From: Bradyrhizobium liaoningense
Lineage (GTDB): Bacteria; Pseudomonadota; Alphaproteobacteria; Rhizobiales; Xanthobacteraceae
Direction: 5' to 3'
DNA length: 64,000 bases
NCBI RefSeq assembly: GCF_018130825.1
Contig: NZ_JAFCJS010000007.1
Location: forward strand, 248,001-312,000
Shown: positions 1 to 8,387 of the stretch, piece after piece
How the letters are laid out: the number at the start of each line of letters is the position of its first letter
Numbering within the stretch: position 1 is the first letter of the stretch
Notes under the pieces: model-generated
What the model saw: the letters and a program-made list of their open reading frames with translations, nothing else
Told to the model about the DNA's origin: nothing
Database searches by the model: none
Translations under genes and position numbers: made by a program

Positions 1-169
1 GACGGCAGGAGAGTACGAGGTGCTGTTTCATCTCGGCGAGTTCTTTGGCGAGCAAGGCGGCTTCCTGACCGTGACGCCGTTCCGCTTCCGCATCAAGAAC
101 GTTGACGAGCATTTTCATCTGCCGCTGAAATTCACGCGCTGGGGTTATTCGCTGTTCCGCGGAGCCTAG
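1..169 (+). CDS. uraH: 5-hydroxyisourate hydrolase, C-terminal part (5' end outside window)
   Basis: Frame 2 is open from the window edge to the TAG at 167-169 and gives about 55 residues. They align from memory with the end of transthyretin-like hydroxyisourate hydrolases: a YEVLFH-LGEFF segment, a PFRFRI strand, the DEHFHLPL segment with the active-site His, and the C-terminal tetrapeptide. This enzyme hydrolyses 5-hydroxyisourate, the product of urate oxidase, in purine breakdown. The family normally ends in YRGS; this one ends in FRGA, so two of four signature positions are conservatively changed. The start and N-terminal catalytic His are outside the window. Confidence 0.8.
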   Translation, partial: TAGEYEVLFHLGEFFGEQGGFLTVTPFRFRIKNVDEHFHLPLKFTRWGYSLFRGA

Positions 170-198
170 AAAAACGTGGCGGGAAGCTTGCCTGCGGC

Positions 199-327
199 CA
201 TCCTTCGAGACGCCCGCCTCCGGCGGGCCCTCAGGATGAGGACGGAGTACGTGGCGGTAATTCGGCAGGCAAAACTGCCGCCAAGCCTCATCCTGAGGAG
301 ACCGCGGAGCGGTCGTCTCGAAGGACG
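199..327. repeat. Nested inverted repeat (intergenic dyad element)
   Basis: Outer arms 199-212 and 314-327 are inverted copies with one mismatch. Inner arms 229-241 and 286-298 are perfect 13-bp inverted copies (CCTCAGGATGAGG and its complement). A small GGCAG/CTGCC stem (264-268/275-279) lies in the centre. The element fills most of the gap between the uraH 3' end and the convergent permease gene. Similar short palindromic elements are common between genes in Bradyrhizobiaceae; it may also act as a bidirectional terminator here. Copy number in the genome could not be checked. Confidence 0.85.
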
Positions 328-396
328 AGGCGCTTGCTCAGGCCTTACTAACTCATATGCGATAATCCTCCCCGGCGAGGCTCAGCCTATCAGCTC

Positions 397-1215
397 TTAG
401 TTCGTCAGTCGCCGCGACAGCCCAGTGACGCGCTCCATCACCGCGACCAGCGCGACGGTGGCGATGATCAGCACGCCCGACAGCGCAGCGATGGTGACAT
501 CCAGCTTGCCTTCGAGATCCTGCCACATCCGGATCGGCAGCATGTCGGTGGCGGCATCGCGCAGGAACAGCGACACCGGCACGTTGTCGAAGGACGACAT
601 GAAGGCGATGAAGGCGCCGGCGATGATGCCGGGCCGGATCAGCGGCAGCACGATGCGTCGGAATGTGTAGAGGCGGCTCGCGCCGAGCACGGCCGAGCTT
701 TCGAGCAGGGTCGGCTCGAGCTGGGCGAGCGCTGCGACCGTGTTGCGCACGACATAGGGTACGCAGACCACGGTGTGGCCGATCACCAGCGTCAGCGGCG
801 ATACCGGCAGGCCCACTAGCGAGAACAGCATCAGGGCAGCCAGACCGAAGGCCAGGGCCGGCAGCACCAGTGGCGACATGAAGAGGGAATCGAGCAGCCG
901 CGCCGAAAGCGTCCGCGACCTGGAGATCGCGAGCGCCGCGGCGACGCCGAGGGTGACGGACAGGCCGGTCGCCCACAGCGCCACGATCAGGCTGTTCTTG
1001 GCCGCGAAATGCAGCTGCCAGGCATTCCAGAGCTCGGCGTACCAGCGCAGCGAATAGCCCGGCGGCGGGAAGCGCAGCGAGAAGCCGCTGGTGAAGGAGA
1101 CGATGAGAACCACGAGCGACGGCGCGATGATGATGACAAGCGCGATCACCGCGATCACGGTCATCACGAGCTCGAAGCTGATGGCTTCAAGAGTGCGCTT
1201 GCGGCCGCTCATCAT
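397..1215 (-). CDS. ABC transporter permease, PotC-like (spermidine/putrescine-type family)
   Basis: A 272-residue inner-membrane permease. It opens with MMSGRKRT, has a first membrane segment at about residues 15-35 and further hydrophobic segments. The cytoplasmic coupling (EAA) loop, SAVLGASRLYTFRRIVLPLI, lies near residues 170-190. The ATG at 1215 overlaps the TGA of the upstream permease gene (ATGA), so the two are translationally coupled. I chose this start because the open frame continues far upstream only as an antisense shadow. It is last in the operon ATPase, binding protein, permease, permease. The substrate is not readable; the family imports polyamines and small organic acids or opines. 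Confidence 0.88.
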   Translation of the reverse strand: MMSGRKRTLEAISFELVMTVIAVIALVIIIAPSLVVLIVSFTSGFSLRFPPPGYSLRWYAELWNAWQLHFAAKNSLIVALWATGLSVTLGVAAALAISRSRTLSARLLDSLFMSPLVLPALAFGLAALMLFSLVGLPVSPLTLVIGHTVVCVPYVVRNTVAALAQLEPTLLESSAVLGASRLYTFRRIVLPLIRPGIIAGAFIAFMSSFDNVPVSLFLRDAATDMLPIRMWQDLEGKLDVTIAALSGVLIIATVALVAVMERVTGLSRRLTN

Positions 1216-2075
1216 GCGCCTCCATAGCCGCGCGACATGCGGCCGAGCGTGGTGAAGACCGAGACGACCGCGAGCACGGCGAGCAGGAAGATGATCGAGA
1301 TCGCGGCCGCAAACGGCCAGTTCTGCAAGGTCGAGGCCTGCTGGTAGAGATACATCGGCATGAACAGCATCTGCCCGCCGCCGACCAGCGACTGGGTGAT
1401 GAAGGCGGTGATGGCGGCGGCATAGGTCAGCGTGCAGCCGGCAATGACGCCGGGCAGCGACAGCGGCAGCACGATCCGGAAGAAGGTGCGCCAGCTTCCG
1501 GCGCCGAGCGAGCAGGAGGCATCGTCGAGATTGGGATCGATGCGGCCGAGCGCGGTGATCAGCGGCAGCGTCATCAAGGGCATCTGCACCTGCGCCAGCG
1601 CGATCACCACGCCGAACTGGGTGTAGAGCAGTTTTAAGGGCGTATCGATGATGCCAAGGGATTGCAGCGTCGCGTTGATGATGCCTTGGCGCCCCAGGAT
1701 GACAATCCAGGCGAAGGTGCGCACCACGACGCTGGTCAGAAGCGGCAGCAGCACGATCAGGATAATGATGGTCTGGAGCTTCGGTCCGACCCGCTGGTAG
1801 AGCCAGGCGATGGGAAAGCCGAGCACGAGGCACACCGCCGTCACCTCGGCGCCCAGCAGCAGCGTTGAGCCGAGCACGCCCAGGCTGAAGGGATCGGTGA
1901 GGAAGTGCAGGTACTGGCCGAGCCCCCAATGGAGCCCGGCCGTGTCGTTGTGCAGCGAGAGCCAGAGCAGTTGCAGCAGCGGCGCGACGAAGAAGAGCAG
2001 GAAGAACAGCGCCAGCGGCGCTGCCAATCCCATTCCGTAGGACGTGACGTCCCGTGATGCCGGTGCTGCGCCCAT
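1212..2075 (-). CDS. ABC transporter permease, PotB-like
   Basis: A 287-residue membrane protein with about six hydrophobic segments, the first at roughly residues 18-40 (APLALFFLLFFVAPLLQL). Its EAA loop, CSLGAGSWRTFFRIVLPLS, precedes a PGVIAG turn. This is the layout of PotB-type permeases, which pair with a PotC-type partner (here the next gene, overlapping by 4 bp). It lies 3 bp downstream of the binding-protein gene, so it is part of one transcript with the ATPase and binding protein. Confidence 0.88.
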   Translation of the reverse strand: MGAAPASRDVTSYGMGLAAPLALFFLLFFVAPLLQLLWLSLHNDTAGLHWGLGQYLHFLTDPFSLGVLGSTLLLGAEVTAVCLVLGFPIAWLYQRVGPKLQTIIILIVLLPLLTSVVVRTFAWIVILGRQGIINATLQSLGIIDTPLKLLYTQFGVVIALAQVQMPLMTLPLITALGRIDPNLDDASCSLGAGSWRTFFRIVLPLSLPGVIAGCTLTYAAAITAFITQSLVGGGQMLFMPMYLYQQASTLQNWPFAAAISIIFLLAVLAVVSVFTTLGRMSRGYGGA

Positions 2076-2078
2076 GAT

Positions 2079-3125
2079 CTAGATCTTGATCTCGCGGTTG
2101 AAGCGCTCGATCCAGGCCGAGCGCTGCTCGTTGATCTTCTTCCAGTCCTGGAACACGAACTTCTTCTTCAGCTCGGCCGTGTCCTTGGCCAGCACGCGCG
2201 CGATCTCGCCGCCCATCGTCACCTTGGAATTGGTCGGCACGATCAGGTAGGGCGGGTTCATCAGCGTGGTCTGCACCTCCGGCGTCAGCGCCGCCTCGAT
2301 CAGCTTGAAGGCGAGCTCGCGGTTGGGCGAGTTCTTGACGATGTGGATCGTGGTCTTGAAGGCGATGGCGCCTTCCTTCGGCGCCACGAACTCGACCGGC
2401 ACGCCGCGGGCTTTGAGGATCTGGATGGCGTTGAAATTGCCGGGCGAGATGTCGATCTGGCCCTGCTGGAACAGGGTCGCGAGCGCGCCGGGATTGGCGG
2501 CGACGGCGGCGAGATTGGGTTTGAGCTCCTCCAGCGCCTTGAAGCCGGGATCGACATTGGCCTCCGAGCCGCCGCGCATCTTGGCGATCTCGACCAGCCA
2601 GCCGGTGCCGAGCGTCGAGTTGAGGTTGGTGATGCCGACGCGGCCCTTGAACTCGGGCTTCCAGAGATCGGCCCACGAGGTCGGCGGCGTCTTGACGGCT
2701 TCGGGATTGTAGGTGAGGCCGACGACCTGGAAGAACGGGGCGGGGCCCATCGGCTCCTGCGCTTCAGTGATCAGGTCCTTGTAATAGGCGCTCTTCTCGA
2801 CCGGATAAGGCTCGACCAGATCCTGGCCGATGGCGACGAGGGCGGGGCCGGGATCGTGCAGCATGACGTCGATCGGCGGATTGGCCTTGGCGGCGTTGAC
2901 CTTCGCGATCTGGTCGACCGAGAGCATGGGATCGAGCACCATCGCGGCGTCCGCATTGGCTTTCCGGAACGCCGGCACCAGCACGGCCTTGTGCGCTTCC
3001 TCCCAGCTTCCGGTGAAGGTCGCAAACACCAGCGGGCGGGCCTGGGCGTAGCTCAGGCGCGGAAACGCCTTCATGGCCCCGAGTGTGAGCGCCGTGGTTA
3101 GCAGGCTTCTGCGGTTCATGATCAT
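2079..3125 (-). CDS. Periplasmic solute-binding protein of the PotD-like ABC importer
   Basis: A 348-residue protein with a signal peptide (MIMNRRSLLTTALTLGAMKA to about residue 27, ending near YAQA). Two-domain binding-protein sequence follows, with segments such as DVMLHDPGPA and PPTSWADLWKPEFKGRVGI, the latter typical of PotD/iron-type extracellular solute-binding proteins. A strong AGGGGAG lies 6 nt before the ATG at 3125, which decides this start over the ATG at 3119. It sits between the ATPase and permease genes of the same operon. The ligand cannot be told from sequence; family ligands include polyamines and small carboxylates. Confidence 0.88.
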   Translation of the reverse strand: MIMNRRSLLTTALTLGAMKAFPRLSYAQARPLVFATFTGSWEEAHKAVLVPAFRKANADAAMVLDPMLSVDQIAKVNAAKANPPIDVMLHDPGPALVAIGQDLVEPYPVEKSAYYKDLITEAQEPMGPAPFFQVVGLTYNPEAVKTPPTSWADLWKPEFKGRVGITNLNSTLGTGWLVEIAKMRGGSEANVDPGFKALEELKPNLAAVAANPGALATLFQQGQIDISPGNFNAIQILKARGVPVEFVAPKEGAIAFKTTIHIVKNSPNRELAFKLIEAALTPEVQTTLMNPPYLIVPTNSKVTMGGEIARVLAKDTAELKKKFVFQDWKKINEQRSAWIERFNREIKI

Positions 3126-3149
3126 GTCGAACTCCCCTCTGGACTGGAT

Positions 3150-4244
3150 CTAAAGCGTTGCGGGAAAGGCGTTGGCGAGCGATGGCGCGAGCGGCGCAAG
3201 GCGCACGGCGGCGCCATTCTCCAGCGTGCGCGTCTCGCCGATGCGTGCCTGCGAGACCTTGACGCCGGAGCCGTCGGCGGTGGTGACCTCGTGCACGACG
3301 GTGGCGCCCAGCGGCAACGACATGCCGACGACGCCGGCAAAGCCGGTCTCGTCGCCGACGAATTGCAGATGCTCGGGGCGGATGCAGACGGTGACGCGGC
3401 CGCCTTCGCTGAGCGTACCGCCCGCAGGCCGCGCGATGATCTCCGCGCCGGCATCGAGCCGCACCTTCGCCGCCGTGCGGTCCGCCGAGACCACGACGCC
3501 CGGCATGCGGTTGGTGGAGCCGACGAAAGTGTTGACGAACAGCGTCTGCGGGCGGTCGTAGACGTCCGACGGCGAGCCGAACTGCTCGAGCTTGCCGTGG
3601 CTCAGCACGGCGACACGATCGGCCATCGACAGTGCTTCTTCCTGGTCGTGCGTCACGATCAGCGTGGTGATGCCGGACACGCGTTGCAGCCGCTTGACCT
3701 CGATCTGCATGTCGAGCCGCAGATTCTTGTCGAGCGCGGCGAAGGGCTCGTCGAGCAGCAGGATCGACGGCTTGATCGCGAGCGCGCGGGCGAGCGCAAC
3801 GCGCTGCTGCTGGCCGCCGGAGAGCTGCCGCGGCAGCCGCTCGGCCATGGTCGGGAGCTGCACCAGCTCCAGCAGCCGCTGCGCCTCGCGCTGGCGCGCG
3901 GCCTTGTCGACGCCGCGGGCGGCGAGGCCGTAGGCGACGTTCTCGCTGATCGACAGGTGCGGAAACAGCGCGTAGTTCTGGAACACGATGCCGACCGCGC
4001 GCTTGTTTGGCGGCAGTGCATCGACGATGTCGTCGCCGATGATGATCCGCCCTTGCGTCTGCGCGATGAAGCCGGCGATGATGCGCAGGAGCGTGGTCTT
4101 GCCGCAGCCGGACGGGCCGAGCAGGGCGATGATCTCGCCGCCCTTGATGTCGAGATTGATGTTCTCGACCGCGAGCGCGCCACTTGGATACCGGTGGGTG
4201 ACCGCGTCGACGACGAGCGATCGACCGCCTTGCGTTTCAGCCAT
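3150..4244 (-). CDS. ABC transporter ATP-binding protein (PotA-like)
   Basis: A 364-residue ATPase with Walker A GPSGCGKTT, the Q-loop region, signature LSGGQQQR, Walker B ILLLDEPFAALD and the switch His (IVTHDQEEAL). A C-terminal TOBE-like domain starts at about residue 240, as in sugar/polyamine importers. The ATG at 4244 follows a GGGAGG 6-7 nt upstream; the longer open frame beyond it lies inside the divergent amidase gene and is rejected. First gene of the four-gene minus-strand importer operon, 88 bp from the divergent amidase. Confidence 0.93.
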   Translation of the reverse strand: MAETQGGRSLVVDAVTHRYPSGALAVENINLDIKGGEIIALLGPSGCGKTTLLRIIAGFIAQTQGRIIIGDDIVDALPPNKRAVGIVFQNYALFPHLSISENVAYGLAARGVDKAARQREAQRLLELVQLPTMAERLPRQLSGGQQQRVALARALAIKPSILLLDEPFAALDKNLRLDMQIEVKRLQRVSGITTLIVTHDQEEALSMADRVAVLSHGKLEQFGSPSDVYDRPQTLFVNTFVGSTNRMPGVVVSADRTAAKVRLDAGAEIIARPAGGTLSEGGRVTVCIRPEHLQFVGDETGFAGVVGMSLPLGATVVHEVTTADGSGVKVSQARIGETRTLENGAAVRLAPLAPSLANAFPATL

Positions 4245-4332
4245 GGTATTGCCTCCCGTTGCCCCAAAGGAGAAAGCAAGTCTCGTGCCCGCGCCTGTCG
4301 CTTTTCGGCGAGCGTTTTGGCATGGTGACCCC
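4245..4332. promoter_or_regulatory. Divergent intergenic region, importer operon / amidase
   Basis: This 88-bp gap separates the start codons of the PotA-like ATPase (minus) and the amidase (plus) and must carry both promoters or leaders. The only element I can point to is the minus-strand Shine-Dalgarno GGGAGG just upstream of 4244. I see no clear palindrome or sigma-70 hexamer pair. Confidence 0.4.
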
Positions 4333-5721
4333 ATGACATCCGACCGATCGATATGCGCCCTCACGGCCACAGGGCTTGCACGCGCCATTGCGAGGGGCGA
4401 AGTGTCCTCGCGCGAGGCCGTTGAGGCGCATCTTGCGCGGATTGCGAGCCTCGACACCCGATTGGCGGCATTCGTGACGGTCGATGCGGACGGCGCCCGC
4501 CGCGCCGCGCAGATCTGCGATGCGGCACCGGCGCCGATCGGTCCGCTGCATGGCGTGCCCATCGCGATCAAGGACCTCACCGACACTGCGGGACTTGCGA
4601 CGACTTATGGATCCGTGCTGTTCCGTGATCACGTTCCGGCCGAGGACGATCTCGTCGTGGCGCGGCTGCGGCGCGCCGGCGCGATCATTTTGGGCAAGAC
4701 CAACACACCGGAGTTCGGCTTCGGTGCGGTCTGTACCAACAGATTGCGCGGGCCGACGCGCAATCCGTTCGATCCCGCGCTGACCTCCGGGGGATCGTCC
4801 GGCGGCTCCGCCGTCGCGGTCGCGGCCGGCATGGTGCCGCTGGCGCACGGCACCGATTTCGGCGGCTCGGTACGCACGCCCGCCAGCTTCTGCGACGTCG
4901 CCTCGATCCGGCCGACACCAGGCCGCATCCCGTCGCCGCGCCGGCCGCTCGGCTGGGACATGCTCGCGACCCACGGTTTCCTCGCGCGCAGTGTCGACGA
5001 TCTCGAATTCGCGCTGTCGGTTTGCGCCGGCAGCGATGCGGATGATCCACTCTCGCTCGGCGGCGCCGGTGATGATCGACCCATCGCCGATCGTCCCCGG
5101 ATTGCTGTCACGCCCGATTTCGGCGTCGCCACGGTTGCGCGCGAGGTTCGTGGGCGCTTCGGTGCGGCTTGCGAGGCGCTCGCGCGCGTTGCCGATGTCG
5201 TGCCGTCCTCGCCCGATTGCGGCGGAGCGGTCGAAACCTTCCGCACGCTGCGCGCCGCGCACATCGCGAGCAGCTATGGCGAGTTGCTGAGGACGCGCCG
5301 CGCCGAGCTCACGCCGACGGTGATCTGGAATATCGAGGCCGGCGCAAACCTGTCCGCGGAGGACTATTTGAACGCCGAACGGCGCCGCACCGCGATCTAC
5401 CGCAGCTTTCGCGAGCTGTTCAGCCGCACCGATTTCCTGGTCGCACCGGCCGCGTCCGTCTTTCCCTGGCCGAATGAGATCAGTGACGTCACCGCCATCG
5501 ATGGGACGGCGATGGAAACGCCGATCGATTATCTCGCCGTCACCTTCATCGTGTCGCTGGTTGGTTTCCCGGTCCTGACTTTGCCGGTGCCGCGAGGGGA
5601 GAAGGAGCTGCCCTTCGGTATCCAGATCGTCGCGCCGCCGGGATGCGAATCCCGCTTGTTTGCCTTCGGCCGTATCCTCGAGAACGAACTGGGTTTTTCG
5701 CATCGCCGGCCGCCGCTCTGA
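4333..5721 (+). CDS. Amidase signature family amidohydrolase
   Basis: A 462-residue cytoplasmic enzyme of the amidase signature family. These hydrolyse amide C-N bonds with a Ser-cisSer-Lys triad. The triad is visible: Lys80 in VPIAIKD, the serines of TSGGSSGGS near 155-156, and the nucleophile Ser179 in GTDFGGSVR. Length is normal for single-domain members. The ATG at 4333 begins just where the family alignment begins; upstream in-frame codons lie in the antisense of the importer ATPase. It converges on the racemase-like gene, and the shared TGATCA at 5719-5724 supplies both stop codons. A role in cleaving an imported amide, carbamoyl or indole-acetamide-like compound is inference. Confidence 0.9.
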   Translation: MTSDRSICALTATGLARAIARGEVSSREAVEAHLARIASLDTRLAAFVTVDADGARRAAQICDAAPAPIGPLHGVPIAIKDLTDTAGLATTYGSVLFRDHVPAEDDLVVARLRRAGAIILGKTNTPEFGFGAVCTNRLRGPTRNPFDPALTSGGSSGGSAVAVAAGMVPLAHGTDFGGSVRTPASFCDVASIRPTPGRIPSPRRPLGWDMLATHGFLARSVDDLEFALSVCAGSDADDPLSLGGAGDDRPIADRPRIAVTPDFGVATVAREVRGRFGAACEALARVADVVPSSPDCGGAVETFRTLRAAHIASSYGELLRTRRAELTPTVIWNIEAGANLSAEDYLNAERRRTAIYRSFRELFSRTDFLVAPAASVFPWPNEISDVTAIDGTAMETPIDYLAVTFIVSLVGFPVLTLPVPRGEKELPFGIQIVAPPGCESRLFAFGRILENELGFSHRRPPL

Positions 5722-6471
5722 TCAGCTGTCGCGATGCTCGAGCCGGGCGGCAAGCGCGTCGGCAAGGCCGATGGTCGGTTTCGCAGCGGGCCGGCGGAAC
5801 GTGCCCGCCGTTGCCTTGCGCAGGCGCAGCGCATGAAGCGCTTCGGCCTGCTTCACCGAGGCGATGACCTGATCGACCACGGGGACGGGGATCCGGTCGG
5901 CGACGCGCTCGGCGAGGCCCGAGAGCGGGGCGCCCGCAAAGATCAGCACATCGGCCTCGTCCTCGACGATGGCGCGCTGGGCGAGCTCGACCAGCACATC
6001 CTCCTTCTCGGTGCCGACCTCGGAGATCGCCTGAAACGGCGTATCGAGCATGCGGATGCCGGCGCAGCGCTCCCACAGTCCGTGGGCGCGGACGCATTCC
6101 TCGTACCAGGGACCCAGCGCCTGGGCAAAAGTGACGATGGCAAAGCGGCGCCCGGCCATGCACGCCGTCAGCATCGCCGCTTCCGCCATGCCGACCACGG
6201 GAATGTCGAACGTTTCGCGCGCGGCGAACAGGCCGGGATCACCGAACGCCGCGATGATCGCGGCGTCGACCTTCTGATGCTGCTCGGCCAGCATCTCCAG
6301 AGCGATGGCGCCGCCGATCTGCGCCTCCGTGCGCGTCGCGATATAGGGCACGCCACGGGTCGCGGTGCAGGGGATCAGCTCGGTGCCCGATGAGGCCGCG
6401 CGCTGCCCGACGCCCAGCATCAGCTGCGTGACGGCGGTGCTGGTGTTGGGGTTGAGCAGCAGCAGCTTCAT
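5722..6471 (-). CDS. Aspartate/glutamate/hydantoin racemase-like protein lacking both catalytic cysteines
   Basis: A 249-residue protein that starts with the family motif LLLNPNTS and contains AAFGDPGLFAARE and ARRFAIVTFAQ-like segments, as in hydantoin racemases. True hydantoin racemases use two Cys as acid and base, in ACFGDPG and LGCAGM. Here the matching segments read AAFGDPG and FAGAPLSG, so neither Cys is present. A cysteine-dependent racemase activity is therefore unlikely; it may be a non-racemase member of the superfamily. It is 2 bp upstream of the GntR gene's stop, so the two are probably co-transcribed, and it lies opposite the hydantoinase operon. Confidence 0.75.
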   Translation of the reverse strand: MKLLLLNPNTSTAVTQLMLGVGQRAASSGTELIPCTATRGVPYIATRTEAQIGGAIALEMLAEQHQKVDAAIIAAFGDPGLFAARETFDIPVVGMAEAAMLTACMAGRRFAIVTFAQALGPWYEECVRAHGLWERCAGIRMLDTPFQAISEVGTEKEDVLVELAQRAIVEDEADVLIFAGAPLSGLAERVADRIPVPVVDQVIASVKQAEALHALRLRKATAGTFRRPAAKPTIGLADALAARLEHRDS

Positions 6472-6473
6472 GA

Positions 6474-7184
6474 CTATGCCGCCGTCCGCTTGGCTTCTGA
6501 GGCGGCGAGCACTTCGAGCAGCGCCGTGCCGGTCCGCGCGACATGGGCGCCGAGCAGGCGGCCGGCCGCTTCGCCGTTGCGTGCCTCCAGCGCGGCCAGG
6601 ATATCGGCGTGCTCGTCGACCGAATTGCTCCAGCGCCTGTCGGCGCCGAGCGCGAGATAACGTGCGCGTTCGGCGCGGGAGATCAGTGTCTCGTGCGCCT
6701 CGCGCAGCGGCGTGTTGCGCGCCATGCGGACGATGGTGTTGTGGATCTCGCCGTTGAGGGCGAAATAGTCGTCGAGCTTGCCGTTGCGGTGATGACCTTC
6801 CATGCGGGTCTGGAGCGTGCGCAAGCGCGCGAGGTCGCGCTCGGTGGCGCGCACTGCGGCAAGCTCAGCGGCGAGCCGCTCGATGCCGGCGAGGGCCTCG
6901 AACAATTCCGAGATGCCGTCGACCGCGATATCGGCAATGCGCGGGCTGCGGTTGGGGCGAAGCTCGATCAATCCTTCGGCGGCGAGCACCTTCATCGCCT
7001 CGCGCAAGGGGGTGCGCGACACACCGAGCTCCTTCGACAGTCTGGTTTCCTGGGTCTGCGATCCCGGCGGCAGCTCGCCGCGGATGATCATCGTCCGCAT
7101 CCGCGCGGCGGCGCGCTCATGCAGGCCCATCCGCTTGAGTTTGGGCGACTTTCGTCCCTTCGGCGCTTCCGGTTTTGGCTGCAC
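6474..7184 (-). CDS. GntR-family transcriptional regulator, FCD (FadR) type
   Basis: About 236 residues. A winged helix-turn-helix near residues 20-85 (TRLSKELGVSRTPLREAMKV, then a wing with ELRPNRSPRI) is followed by an all-helical FCD effector domain with the usual metal/ligand His and Asp residues. A GTG at 7184 with GAGG 5 nt upstream is the preferred start; an ATG at 7130 is the alternative. It is divergent from the importer/hydantoinase operon, and a 17-bp palindrome lies in between. It probably represses both directions and responds to a substrate or intermediate of the pathway. Confidence 0.88.
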   Translation of the reverse strand: MQPKPEAPKGRKSPKLKRMGLHERAAARMRTMIIRGELPPGSQTQETRLSKELGVSRTPLREAMKVLAAEGLIELRPNRSPRIADIAVDGISELFEALAGIERLAAELAAVRATERDLARLRTLQTRMEGHHRNGKLDDYFALNGEIHNTIVRMARNTPLREAHETLISRAERARYLALGADRRWSNSVDEHADILAALEARNGEAAGRLLGAHVARTGTALLEVLAASEAKRTAA

Positions 7185-7283
7185 GCGTGCCTCGCTTCTC
7201 GGGTTGATCTTAGCCGTTTCCGGCCCTTTGGCTTGCCCAAAATATCGACGTATCTCGCTGAAAACAATGGCATAGAGCGCAAA

Positions 7284-7300
7284 TTGTATGCAGCATGCAA
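7284..7300. promoter_or_regulatory. Putative GntR/FCD operator palindrome
   Basis: TTGTATGCAGCATGCAA is a 17-bp inverted repeat centred on 7292 with one mismatched pair. It lies between the divergent GntR gene and the importer operon, about 83 bp before the ATG at 7383. FCD-type GntR regulators commonly bind TTGTATxxAA-like palindromes, so this is the natural operator for the neighbouring regulator. The assignment is inference. Confidence 0.6.
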
Positions 7301-7382
7301 AAACCGGATTGCGCCGCGGCGAAGGGCGGCGGATGATCGTTTCCGACGCGCGAGATCCCGCGCCTTCGAAACGGAGTAAGCG

Positions 7383-8387
7383 ATGCGGACGAGTTTGCGA
7401 CTGGGCCTCGTGGTGATGGCGGCAGTGCTTGGCGGAAGCGATCTCGCCTCGGCGCAAGTCGCGAAGATCAAGCTCGGCTACGCCAAATGCGCGCACTGCC
7501 TGCCGATGTCGCTGATCCCGGGCATGGCGAAGGGTGTCGAGGTCGAGGCCACCGGCTTCAACTCGGGCAATGACGTGCTCACCGCGCTGGTGTCGAAGAG
7601 CATCGACATCGCGCAGGTGACCTATCTCCACTACATCACCGCGCTCGACAAAGGTTTTGACGTCGTCGCCGTCTCGGGCCAGATCAACGGCGGCTCGGAA
7701 TGTCTGTCGTCCGCGAAGCTGAGCCTGCCCCCTGAGGACTGGGCCACCTTCAAGACGACCGTTGCGAAGGCGAAGAGCGACGGCCAGCCGCTGAAGCTCG
7801 CGGCGTCCCGCGGCAATGCGCAGGACATCCACATGCGCGGCGCGTTCCTCAAGCAGGGCGTCGATCCCAACAAGGACATCCAGTTCATCAACATTCCCAA
7901 TCCGTCCGACCATCTCGCAGCGCTCCAGCGCGGCGAGGTCGACATGATCTGCTCGGTCGAGCCGTTCGCCTCGCAGATTCGCCTCGCCGGCGCCGGCAAG
8001 CATTTTGTGCTGCCGTATGAGCAGGCTGCCGGAAATCTCACGAATCTGATCGTCACCCGTTCCGACGTGATCGCGAGCCAGCGCGCCGGCGTCCAGGGCG
8101 TCGTCAGCGCCGTGGTCGAGCTCGACAACAAGCTGATCGCCGACAAGGCGCCGTGGATCGACGTCATCAACAAGCTCACCGGCCTCGACAAGAATGTGGC
8201 GACCGAGGCGCTGAAGAATGCCTCGCCCGATCCCGCGATCCATCGCTCGCAGACGCTGGCGATCGCGGCGATGATGCGCGACCTCAAATACATCTCGAAG
8301 GACGTCTCCGCGGACGCGGAGAAGAACATGGACTATTCGTTCCTGGAGCAGGCCACGGGAAAGGCTAGGAATGACCTCGGTTACTGA
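7383..8387 (+). CDS. ABC transporter substrate-binding protein, NMT1/TauA-like
   Basis: A 334-residue periplasmic binding protein. A signal peptide covers residues 1-24 (cleavage near ASAQ). It is followed by KIKLGYAKCAHCLPMSLIPG and DVLTALVSKSIDIAQV, typical of the NMT1/TauA/SsuA family, which binds sulfonates, nitrate, pyrimidines and other small molecules. Two Cys (CAHC) sit next to the first strand, in the ligand cleft region. First gene of the operon binding protein, permease, ATPase, decarboxylase-like protein, hydantoinase, so it probably delivers a hydantoin- or dihydropyrimidine-like substrate (inference). Confidence 0.88.
   Translation: MRTSLRLGLVVMAAVLGGSDLASAQVAKIKLGYAKCAHCLPMSLIPGMAKGVEVEATGFNSGNDVLTALVSKSIDIAQVTYLHYITALDKGFDVVAVSGQINGGSECLSSAKLSLPPEDWATFKTTVAKAKSDGQPLKLAASRGNAQDIHMRGAFLKQGVDPNKDIQFINIPNPSDHLAALQRGEVDMICSVEPFASQIRLAGAGKHFVLPYEQAAGNLTNLIVTRSDVIASQRAGVQGVVSAVVELDNKLIADKAPWIDVINKLTGLDKNVATEALKNASPDPAIHRSQTLAIAAMMRDLKYISKDVSADAEKNMDYSFLEQATGKARNDLGY

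Noticed and set aside
176..400. Small plus-strand frame after uraH
   Set aside because: It reads through the nested inverted repeat and has no recognisable ribosome site or motif.
397..2676. A 759-codon frame covering permease and binding-protein regions
   Set aside because: Only the C-terminal 272 codons are permease-like; the rest is an out-of-phase reading of the second permease and the binding protein.
3988..4332. N-terminal extension of the amidase
   Set aside because: The extension is antisense to the importer ATPase gene, and amidase homology begins at the ATG at 4333.
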